From the NCBI GenBank assembly GCA_900549975.1, contig URQK01000027.1:1-18248 (forward strand): DNA of 18,248 nucleotides, read 5' to 3'. The notes under the pieces are model-generated. The model was not told the origin of the DNA. It searched no databases and worked only from the letters and a program-made list of their open reading frames with translations. The position numbers were made by a program, and so were the translations under genes. Below, in pieces: positions 1 through 7,087 of the stretch; the stretch's first letter is position 1; every line of letters starts with the position of its first letter. This DNA is from an uncultured Mollicutes bacterium. Lineage in GTDB: Bacteria > Bacillota_I > Bacilli_A > RFN20 > CAG-826.

Positions 1-811
1 CAGCATGAAGTAATTGACCTTTATCAAATAATAAATGCGATTTAGGGCCATATACTGGGTCTCCTTCAATTGGATAACCAATATAATTCATATGCACACG
101 AATTTGATGCGTACGTCCTGTTTCTAAGACACAACTGATTAAAGTATATTGATTAAATCTTTTTAAGACATGGAAATGAGTAACCGCAGGTTTTCCATTT
201 TTAACATCCACAGCCATTTTTTGACGGTTATATTTATCTCTTCCTATTGGAGCAATAATTTTGCCGTCTTCTTCTTTTATCACACCTTTTACTAATGCGA
301 TATATTCACGGTGTAAAGTATGATCTTCTAGTTGTTTAGCAAGAAATTCATGAGCATAATCATTTTTAGCAACAACTAATAAGCCGGTTGTATCTTTATC
401 AATTCGATGGACTATTCCTGGTCTTTTTATGCCATTAATGCCACTTAAATTTGTACAATGCGCTAATAAGGCATTAACTAATGTTCCATCTTCATGACCA
501 TTAGAGGGATGAACAACTAAATCTCTTGGTTTATTAATTACAATAATATCATCATCTTCATAAACAATATCAAGGGGAATATCTTGAGGTGTAGCATCAA
601 GATTTTTAGCTTCTGGAATATTAATAGTTATTTCATCATTTTCTTTAACGCGGTAACTATTTTTCGCCTTTTTATTATTAACAAGAACTTCGCCTTCATC
701 AATTAAACGCATAATAAATTCGCGGGAGCGATCCTTAAGTTCTAATACAAGAACTTTATCTAATCTTAAGCCAATATAATCACTATTCGTTATTAGTAGT
801 TTTTGATTCAT
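1..811 (-). CDS. rluD: RluA/RluD-family 23S rRNA pseudouridine synthase, 3' end cut by window edge
   Basis: Converts specific uridines in 23S rRNA to pseudouridine in the cytoplasm. I translated it by hand from the ATG at 811-809. An S4-type RNA-binding domain (roughly residues 10-65, with RLDKVL and a SREFIMRLIDEGEVLVN stretch) is followed by the RluA catalytic domain. The signature HRIDKDTTGLLVVAK lies near residue 135-150 and holds the catalytic Asp; TGRTHQIRVHM lies near 231-241. About 270 codons are present, so roughly the last 30-40 residues of a normal ~300-residue protein are missing at base 1. The start lies inside lspA: the two genes overlap by 29 nt in different frames, and a GAAGGAAAAAAG purine run sits upstream of the ATG. 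The ileS-lspA-rluD order matches the B. subtilis lspA-ylyB neighbourhood. The family is secure; the exact uridine target is inferred. Confidence 0.93.
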   Translation of the reverse strand, partial: MNQKLLITNSDYIGLRLDKVLVLELKDRSREFIMRLIDEGEVLVNNKKAKNSYRVKENDEITINIPEAKNLDATPQDIPLDIVYEDDDIIVINKPRDLVVHPSNGHEDGTLVNALLAHCTNLSGINGIKRPGIVHRIDKDTTGLLVVAKNDYAHEFLAKQLEDHTLHREYIALVKGVIKEEDGKIIAPIGRDKYNRQKMAVDVKNGKPAVTHFHVLKRFNQYTLISCVLETGRTHQIRVHMNYIGYPIEGDPVYGPKSHLLFDKGQLLHA

Positions 812-1343
812 CTTTCTTTTTTCCTTCATTATGTTCATCAATAAACATTTTAATAATAATGATAATAATTCCAATAACTAACATTGAGTCAGCGCCATTA
901 AATATAGGGAATGTCATAAAATCAAACTTTAAGAAATCAATAACGCCATGTGGGTAATAAACAATACGGTCAATCATATTACCCATACATCCACCTAAGA
1001 CTAAGAAACCTGCGATACGATAAGTAAGTGCAAGTTTCTTGTAATTATAAGCAATATAAGCAATAATACCAATTGAAGCCACGACAGAAATTATAGCAAG
1101 AATAATGGGATGATCTTCAAGAAATGACCAGGCTGCCCCTGTATTATAACTTAGTTCTAAAGAAATAAATCCTTTTAAGAACCAATCATTAAATACTCCG
1201 CCATTAGATTTTAGAAAGCTTTCTAAACAAATCTTAGAAACTTGATCCACAATTACACATAGTGGAACAATCCAAATATAAGATTTTAAAAACCAAATTA
1301 AGCCATTTTTAATATTGTGCCAAACATTTTTAGAGTTATCCAT
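783..1343 (-). CDS. lspA: Prolipoprotein signal peptidase (signal peptidase II)
   Basis: Integral membrane aspartyl protease that cleaves diacylglyceryl-modified prolipoproteins just before the lipobox cysteine. The 186-residue protein has four hydrophobic segments (about residues 16-33, 79-99, 109-120 and 153-168). The family motifs are complete: DQxSK at 33-37, NTGAAWS at 67-73, GNMIDR at 121-126 (catalytic D125) and FNGAD at 148-152 (catalytic D152). It is slightly longer than the usual 150-170 residues because of a hydrophilic N-terminal stretch and a charged Lys/Glu-rich tail. It starts 2 nt after the stop of the ileS chimera, with AAAGAGGA as ribosome binding site, and overlaps the rluD-like gene, so the three are probably co-transcribed. 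The lipoprotein at 8264-11044 is an expected substrate. Confidence 0.96.
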   Translation of the reverse strand: MDNSKNVWHNIKNGLIWFLKSYIWIVPLCVIVDQVSKICLESFLKSNGGVFNDWFLKGFISLELSYNTGAAWSFLEDHPIILAIISVVASIGIIAYIAYNYKKLALTYRIAGFLVLGGCMGNMIDRIVYYPHGVIDFLKFDFMTFPIFNGADSMLVIGIIIIIIKMFIDEHNEGKKKDESKTTNNE

Positions 1344-1345
1344 GA

Positions 1346-3904
1346 TTAGTCCTCTTTAATAGCGTCTAAGCAACGATCACATAAATGAACACCATCAACT
1401 TCCGTTACATGGTCAACATAATTCCAGCAGCGTTCACATTTGTGTCCATTATTTTTCTTAACATCAATAGATGATAATTCCATATCATTAGGTAATTTTT
1501 CATCGACTAATTCTACTTTAGAAACAATAAATAAACGTTCTTGTTCAACTTTAGAGAATTTATTAAATGCTTCTTTTGTTGCTTCATCTTTAATATTAAG
1601 CATAACGGAAGCTTCTTGAGCTGAACCAATAACGCCTTCTTGACGTTTGGTTTCAAGTACTTTTAATACTTCGCTACGTAATTTAGAAATTAAAGCATAT
1701 TCTTTTAATAAGCTTTCATCATATTCATGGCTAGGAGTTGGATAATCTTCAAGTTGAACAGATTCTTTTTCGTGTCCTGGAATATTAATGTAAACTTCAT
1801 CCATAGTAAATGGAAGAATTGGAGTTAATAAACGATTTAAAGTGTTAACTGCTTGATAAATAACATTTTGAACTTGCAAGCGGCGAAGTGATTTTTGATT
1901 TTCGCAGTATAATATATCTTTAGTTAAATCGAGATAGAAACTAGATAAATCACTACTCATAAAGTTTGTTATAGCCATGACCGCACTAGCAAAATCAAAT
2001 TCATCCATATACTTAATAACATTATTTTTAACTACTTCTAATTTAGTTAAAATATATAAATCCACTCTTTCGAATGTATCCACTTTGTCTTTATTAATAT
2101 CAAATGGAGCATTTTCTCCATTACTTAAGTTACCTAATAAGAATTTAAATGTATTACGAATCTTACGATATGATTCCGATACTTGTTTGATGATTGGTTC
2201 ACCAATACGAACATCAGAAGTATAATCAATGCTTGCAGCCCAAAGTCTTAATACATCGGCACCATAAACATTCATTAATTTCATTGGGTCCACACCATTA
2301 CCTTTAGATTTTGACATCTTTTCGCCTTGTGGGTCTAAGATAAATCCATGAGTAACTACTTGTTTATAAGGAGCAACTCCGTTAACAGCGGTAGAAATAA
2401 TTAAACTAGAATTAAACCAACCGCGATATTGATCAGAACCTTCTAAATATAAATCAGCAGGGAATTTAAGTCCTCTTCCTTTTAACACTGCAACAGAGCT
2501 AGAGCCAGAATCAAACCAAACATCCATAATATCAGTTTCTTTAGTAAATAAACCATTTGGACTATGTGGATTTGTATATCCTTCTGGAAGTAAATCTTTG
2601 GCTTCTTTTTCAAACCAAATATTTGAACCATGTTCACGGACTAATTCAATAACGTGATCAAAGACTTTTTCATCAATAATTGGAGTTTCATCTTCGGCAT
2701 AGAAAATTGGAAGTGGTACGCCCCAAGCACGTTGACGGGAAATACACCAGTCACCACGATCTTTAATCATGTTAGAAATACGAACTTCGCCCCAAGTTGG
2801 TTTCCATTTAACACCTTTAATTTCTTCTAAGATTTTTTCTTTAATTGGTTCGATAGAACAGAACCATTGTGGTGTAGCACGGAAAATCAAAGGCTTTTTA
2901 GTACGCCAGTCATGTGGATAACTATGGACGATTGGTGAATCTTTTAATAAAGCACCAACATTAGTTAACATTTCAAGAACTTTATCATTTGCATCTTCAT
3001 AAAACATTCCTTCAAGTTCTTTACCAGCACTTTCCATCATGAATCCCTTTGAATCAACAGGGCATAATGGTTCTAAGCCATATTTCTTTCCGACGATAAA
3101 GTCATCTTCACCATGACCAGGTGCAGTATGAACACATCCGGTACCGGCATCATTAGTTACGTGATCTCCTAAAATGATTATAGAATCACGATCATATAAA
3201 GGATGTTTACAAGTAATATACTCTAAGTCTTTACCTTTAAATTCTTTGATTTCTCCAAATTCTGTTCGAGAATCTGTAGGATAATTAGCTTCTTTTATGG
3301 TTAATGGTTTTGTTTTACCAAATAGATAAAGACCCGCATTATTTAATTTTCCATTAGTAGTTAATAATCCTAGTTTTTGCAATGTTTCTTCACTATTTCG
3401 ATAAATATAATTTAATCTACCTTTTTCGTTAGCAGTTCTTACAAAATCAATTAATAAATCCTCATCAACATCATCAGAATTAAACTTTGTTTCTTGATTT
3501 TCCCATTTGGAATAATTGTCTTCTTTTTGCTCAAAGAAATGTTGTAGCATTAAAGGTTCCATAGATATATCAGCATCATTTACTCTAATATAAAATCTTC
3601 CATACGCTGAATATGGCGTATCATCACCTTCAACATGGACTAAAATTACTTTTCTACCATCCATGTCTATATCCTGTATATTCAATTTATTAGGAAGAGG
3701 TTTTAAATTATTTTGAATTTCATGAGCAACATCTACTAAAGTTTTTGTTCCAATAGTTAGACCAAATATTTTTCCATCATCGTTAATACCAAAATAAACA
3801 TCTCCACTATTAGATTTATTTAGCATTGCACTTAATGAAATAACTCCTTCTTTTAATTGTGCAAGAGATTTTTTTAGTTCTATAGTTTCATTTTCTTTAA
3901 TCAT
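1346..3904 (-). CDS. ileS: Chimera: AlbA_2/Schlafen-like domain fused in frame to N-terminally truncated isoleucyl-tRNA synthetase
   Basis: Residues are numbered from a possible TTG at 3910. I prefer the ATG at 3904 (residue 3) because the family begins there and GGGA is too close to the TTG. Residues 3 to ~222 match AlbA_2 (COG2865-type) proteins: ENETIELKKS, YFGINDDGKIFG, SAYGRFYIRV, LNNAGLYLFGK. From ~223 (EFKGKDLEY) the protein is IleRS: late CP1 editing region GTGCVHTAPGHGEDD (257-270), SYPHDWRTKKP (330-340), GSDQYRGWFNSS (491-502), KMSKS (531-535), the anticodon-binding helical domain, and a zinc finger with C825, C828, C844 and C847. About 290 residues of IleRS are absent, including HIGH and the Thr-rich editing motif, so this protein should not charge tRNA alone. 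The AlbA_2 half also lacks its usual C-terminal half. It lies 2 nt from lspA, the normal ileS position. Each domain call is secure. Whether the joined gene is real, a pseudogene or a misassembly is unknown. Confidence 0.88.
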   Translation of the reverse strand: MIKENETIELKKSLAQLKEGVISLSAMLNKSNSGDVYFGINDDGKIFGLTIGTKTLVDVAHEIQNNLKPLPNKLNIQDIDMDGRKVILVHVEGDDTPYSAYGRFYIRVNDADISMEPLMLQHFFEQKEDNYSKWENQETKFNSDDVDEDLLIDFVRTANEKGRLNYIYRNSEETLQKLGLLTTNGKLNNAGLYLFGKTKPLTIKEANYPTDSRTEFGEIKEFKGKDLEYITCKHPLYDRDSIIILGDHVTNDAGTGCVHTAPGHGEDDFIVGKKYGLEPLCPVDSKGFMMESAGKELEGMFYEDANDKVLEMLTNVGALLKDSPIVHSYPHDWRTKKPLIFRATPQWFCSIEPIKEKILEEIKGVKWKPTWGEVRISNMIKDRGDWCISRQRAWGVPLPIFYAEDETPIIDEKVFDHVIELVREHGSNIWFEKEAKDLLPEGYTNPHSPNGLFTKETDIMDVWFDSGSSSVAVLKGRGLKFPADLYLEGSDQYRGWFNSSLIISTAVNGVAPYKQVVTHGFILDPQGEKMSKSKGNGVDPMKLMNVYGADVLRLWAASIDYTSDVRIGEPIIKQVSESYRKIRNTFKFLLGNLSNGENAPFDINKDKVDTFERVDLYILTKLEVVKNNVIKYMDEFDFASAVMAITNFMSSDLSSFYLDLTKDILYCENQKSLRRLQVQNVIYQAVNTLNRLLTPILPFTMDEVYINIPGHEKESVQLEDYPTPSHEYDESLLKEYALISKLRSEVLKVLETKRQEGVIGSAQEASVMLNIKDEATKEAFNKFSKVEQERLFIVSKVELVDEKLPNDMELSSIDVKKNNGHKCERCWNYVDHVTEVDGVHLCDRCLDAIKED
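3233..3245 (-). other. Fusion junction between AlbA_2-like and IleRS coding sequence
   Basis: This is where homology changes from AlbA_2 protein to IleRS. AlbA_2 relatives typically continue after EIKxFKG with N-I-F/I, while IleRS relatives read E-F/Y-x-GK-E/D-LEY. The local reading EFKGKDLEY fits both up to FKG, so the join may sit in a few bases of shared sequence. No IS end, stop codon or frameshift is visible. The estimate comes from recalled family sequences, so it could be off by several codons. Confidence 0.65.
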
Positions 3905-3924
3905 ACCCAAGTTCCCGCTTTCAT

Positions 3925-3998
3925 TTTATCTTATCATTTATCTACTCACTTATCTTATCATTTATCTTATCATATGTCAATTTTTTTGATAAGATAAA
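3925..3998 (-). promoter_or_regulatory. Promoter embedded in an iterated 12-bp operator-like array
   Basis: On the gene strand, four head-to-tail 12-bp units occupy 3972-3925: TGATAAGATAAA, TGATAAGATAAG, TGAGTAGATAAA, TGATAAGATAAA. After a 14-nt spacer (3973-3986), an inverted copy TTTATCTTATCA lies at 3998-3987. TTGACA, a perfect -35 hexamer, sits at 3980-3975, partly in the spacer. At 17 bp from it is TAAGAT (3957-3952), a 4/6 match to the -10 box, inside the second unit. Any protein that binds the units would cover the promoter. Autoregulation by the AlbA_2-type product is an inference. Confidence 0.6.
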
Positions 3999-4075
3999 TT
4001 CATAAAAAGCATTATAAATATCTAATCATGTTTTCATTATTAAAATAAACATTTAAAGCCAGTTTTATTTATGAA

Positions 4076-4150
4076 TGTCTAAATTTTGGCCTTCACTATT
4101 TAATTTTTGACTTTCAATGTCTAAATTTTGACTTTTAGTTGTCTAAATAT
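4076..4150. repeat. Four degenerate copies of a ~21-bp repeat
   Basis: Copies start at 4076 (TGTCTAAATTTTGGC), 4097 (TATTTAATTTTTGAC), 4118 (TGTCTAAATTTTGAC) and 4140 (TGTCTAAATAT), spaced 21, 21 and 22 bp. The conserved core is about 15 bp. Together with the two 12-bp modules this accounts for most of the 377-bp stretch between yhaN and the chimeric gene; I see no coding sequence there. Two helical turns of spacing would put every copy on one face of the DNA. A protein-binding array, a mobile-element end or a decayed tandem duplication are all possible. Confidence 0.65.
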
Positions 4151-4202
4151 TAAAAGAAAAAAATAAAAATGTACTTATCAATAATTTGTGAGTGGCAAGT
4201 AT

Positions 4203-4264
4203 TTTATCTACTCATTTATCTTATCATTTGTCTTATTACACCTAATTACTTTTGATAAGATAAA
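4203..4264. repeat. Second, partly decayed copy of the 12-bp operator-like module
   Basis: Three tandem 12-bp units (TTTATCTACTCA, TTTATCTTATCA, TTTGTCTTATTA at 4203-4238), a 14-nt spacer and an inverted TGATAAGATAAA (4253-4264) repeat the layout of the module at 3937-3998 at a constant offset of 266 bp. The third unit has two mismatches and the spacer has no TTGACA, so this copy does not look like a promoter. It begins 18 nt downstream of the yhaN stop. The 12-bp arms could also form a hairpin in the yhaN transcript, but no U-run follows it. Confidence 0.75.
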
Positions 4265-4281
4265 CTGAACAATTAATCTAA

Positions 4282-7086
4282 TTATTTTTCAATCATTCTA
4301 GATTTATGACAACATAAATATAAAACTTGTGTATTACTAGATAATTTAACTAAAACATCTTTAGCTTTTTGCAAGTTATCTTCATCTAAATTAACAAATG
4401 GATCATCAAGAATAATAATTGGTTTATCATCTTTATAAATATTATCGATAATTGCAAATCTTAAACATAAGCCCAAACAAGCTTTTTCTCCTAATGATAA
4501 TTGTAAATAGTTTTTATATTTGCCATTAATATCAAAATTTATTTCAAAATCATAGTTCATGCTTATATTATCCGCTAAAAGGGGATTAATTTGTCTAGCA
4601 TATTCAATATATTTATTTTGAATTGGCATTATAAATTTATTTTTAAGATTTTCATCTGCGGATTCCATGAACATCTTTGCCTTAGTTATTTGATCCGCTC
4701 GAGCCTTAGCTTTTTGTTTTTCTTCCTGGTAAGCTAAAATGTTTTCTTCATATTCACTTAAATACATTAATTTGTCTTCATTATCACTAATAATTGCTTT
4801 TAATGAATCACGTTCTGCTACTGTTTTAGATAATAATTCATTTAGTTCATCAACACTCTTTTTGTTACTATCTGGACGTAAAGACAAATTATTATCATTT
4901 TTAAATTTTTCGATTTTTTGAACTTTATCTTTAATACTATCTTTTAAAGATTCAATGATAGTAATTGAATTACGAGCATCATTACTATATTTTTTAATAT
5001 CTATAGTCACTTGATATTTTGATTTAAAATCATCAATATATACCTTCGATTTATCGCATTTCTCTTTATCTTCTTTATTTTTAGTTACTAAAGCAATAAA
5101 ACTATCATTTAGTTTTACTAAATTATTTATTTCTAAAAGAATGTCATTTAATTCATTAACGTTATTAATATAAATATTATATTTTTGTAATACATTTTTA
5201 ATGTCTTTTTCATTATTTTCTAATTCAAAAGAAATATTTTTACGGGCGATTTTCAACTCTTTATAATCTTCGTTTAAAGAAACATAATCTTTATAATCAT
5301 TCTTTAATTGGTCTAACATTGTTTTATAATCTTTTCCAGTATAGTTAAATGTAGAGAATGTTTTAGATAAAGATTCTTTTATATCTTCTACTTTTTTATC
5401 ATCCATTACTTTATTTTTAATTTCTAAATATTTTTGATACTTATCAATATCATTTTTTAAAACTAACAAATTAGTGGAAAATTCATCACCTGATATCATA
5501 AAACTAGCAAAAAACTCACGCAACATATTTGCAATTTCGATATTCTTTTCTTTATATTTCCATTCATTTTTATTTGATTTATTTTTACTAGTTATGAAAA
5601 CTACTAATAATGATATAAACGATAATACAGTTAACCCTAAAGTAATATAAACGTAAATATGCATTTGAAAAACAAATAGAATAATTGTCGCTATTAAAAA
5701 TAACATTGATATAGTTGCATTTAATATAATTGGTGTATTATGTTTATTTTGATAAGAAATACCATCTGCTTTTTCTTTATTAAGTTGATAATCTCTTAAT
5801 AACGATTCTATTTCTAAGATTTTTTCTTTACTTGGTAAATTATCATCAAACATTCGTTTAAGTTTTCTAATCTCATCGTCGTTAAATTGATTAGAAGTGG
5901 ATTCGTTAATAATTTTATGCTTTTCTAACATGCTAACTTGATCATCAATTTTTAAAATAATTTCATCATTAATTACTTTGCTATCAAATTTTTCTTTTAA
6001 GATATTAAGTTTAGTTTCTTTTTCGTTACTAAAAGTTAAAGAATCTAATTTTATTTTTAATTCTTGCTCTTTTCGTTTAGCATTTTCTAGATAATTAATA
6101 TCTTCCAAACTAGGAACGATTTGATATTTACTTTTTAATGTTTCATGACGAATTTTATCTTCATCATTATAAGACACACTTTCTAAACGATTACTTGTAG
6201 CATTATAAATATCTAAATTATCTTCTAACGATTTTAATTCTTCTTTAGTCGGTAATCCATTTTGATATTTATCTAATTCTTTTTGTAAGTCACTTTTTAA
6301 ATTGTTTACTTCTTCTATTAAAGAATCATAATGTTCCCAATCTTTTTTCGTGATATCTTCTTTTTGCACTAATAAAATGTCTGATTTTAGTTTATCAATA
6401 GATTTATCATAATCACTTAACTTCTCATAATTTTGTTCCATTGTTGCTTCAATAGCGGTTAATTGAGCAATTTTTTCTTTTAATTTATCAATCTTATCTT
6501 GGCATTTTTCATATTCACCTTTATTAACTTTGCCTTGAGGATAATAATATTTTTTTATCCCATCATCTAACTTTTCAATAATTGTATCAAAGTCATAATC
6601 ATCTTTAACATTTGATACTAAATTATTTAATTTTTTATTAATTGATAATGTTGATTTAGTTAATAAATCCTCACTACCAATAAATGCTGTACGTTCATAA
6701 CTTTCTTTATCGATACCAAAGAAATAGTCACCATATTCTTCTTTTAAATACATTCGATGATTGTTTTGATCATATAAACAAGTAATATCTTTACTTGAGG
6801 ATTTATTATCAAAAAATCTTTCAATACGATAAGTTTGACCTTTGTATTCAAAAATAATACTTCCACCAAAAGAATCTCCATTAAGTGGAGCAAAATGCTT
6901 TCTATCCACAAATTTATCTTTTTTTGTGGCGTTTTCTAGTCCATAAAACATTGCTTTTATGAATGCCGCAAGTGTGGATTTACCTTTACCATTATCTGCA
7001 AATTTAATAGTTAAATTCTTATCAAATATCATCTTACAATTTGCTAAACAACCAAATTGTTTAATATATAAGGAGATTAGACGCAT
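4282..7086 (-). CDS. yhaN: YhaN-like SbcC/Rad50-type ATPase with central transmembrane hairpin
   Basis: Predicted ATPase partner of the upstream phosphoesterase, as Rad50/SbcC is to Mre11/SbcD. The 934-residue protein has an N-terminal ATPase half with Walker A ADNGKGKST (30-38), long coiled-coil segments (about 190-440 and 505-830), and a C-terminal half with signature LSLGE (863-867), Walker B IIILDD (890-895) and D-loop NLD (899-901). In the middle there is no CxxC zinc hook but two hydrophobic helices (about 452-474 and 477-499), so the coiled coil probably tethers to the membrane. The first Walker A glycine is replaced by Ala30. It starts 1 nt after the yhaO stop with GAGGAGGT as ribosome binding site, which fixes the start. 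B. subtilis YhaN is the closest family I recognise; its precise role is poorly known. Confidence 0.88.
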   Translation of the reverse strand: MRLISLYIKQFGCLANCKMIFDKNLTIKFADNGKGKSTLAAFIKAMFYGLENATKKDKFVDRKHFAPLNGDSFGGSIIFEYKGQTYRIERFFDNKSSSKDITCLYDQNNHRMYLKEEYGDYFFGIDKESYERTAFIGSEDLLTKSTLSINKKLNNLVSNVKDDYDFDTIIEKLDDGIKKYYYPQGKVNKGEYEKCQDKIDKLKEKIAQLTAIEATMEQNYEKLSDYDKSIDKLKSDILLVQKEDITKKDWEHYDSLIEEVNNLKSDLQKELDKYQNGLPTKEELKSLEDNLDIYNATSNRLESVSYNDEDKIRHETLKSKYQIVPSLEDINYLENAKRKEQELKIKLDSLTFSNEKETKLNILKEKFDSKVINDEIILKIDDQVSMLEKHKIINESTSNQFNDDEIRKLKRMFDDNLPSKEKILEIESLLRDYQLNKEKADGISYQNKHNTPIILNATISMLFLIATIILFVFQMHIYVYITLGLTVLSFISLLVVFITSKNKSNKNEWKYKEKNIEIANMLREFFASFMISGDEFSTNLLVLKNDIDKYQKYLEIKNKVMDDKKVEDIKESLSKTFSTFNYTGKDYKTMLDQLKNDYKDYVSLNEDYKELKIARKNISFELENNEKDIKNVLQKYNIYINNVNELNDILLEINNLVKLNDSFIALVTKNKEDKEKCDKSKVYIDDFKSKYQVTIDIKKYSNDARNSITIIESLKDSIKDKVQKIEKFKNDNNLSLRPDSNKKSVDELNELLSKTVAERDSLKAIISDNEDKLMYLSEYEENILAYQEEKQKAKARADQITKAKMFMESADENLKNKFIMPIQNKYIEYARQINPLLADNISMNYDFEINFDINGKYKNYLQLSLGEKACLGLCLRFAIIDNIYKDDKPIIILDDPFVNLDEDNLQKAKDVLVKLSSNTQVLYLCCHKSRMIEK

Positions 7087-7087
7087 A

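Noticed and set aside
3905..3910. TTG at 3910 as start of the chimeric gene
   Set aside because: The purine-rich GGGA lies only about two bases from it, and homologous AlbA_2 proteins begin at the ATG at 3904.
4150..4202. Possible terminator after yhaN: TACTT...AAGTA hairpin followed by a T-rich minus-strand run
   Set aside because: The stem is only five base pairs with a long loop and lies over 80 nt from the yhaN stop, so it does not meet a reasonable standard.
3905..4281. T-box or other tRNA-sensing leader expected upstream of ileS
   Set aside because: I found no T-box sequence or long leader structure; the upstream region consists of repeats that fit the AlbA_2 gene instead.
5579..5740. 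Zinc hook (CxxC) at the tip of the YhaN coiled coil
   Set aside because: No cysteine pair is present; the tip is made of two hydrophobic helices.
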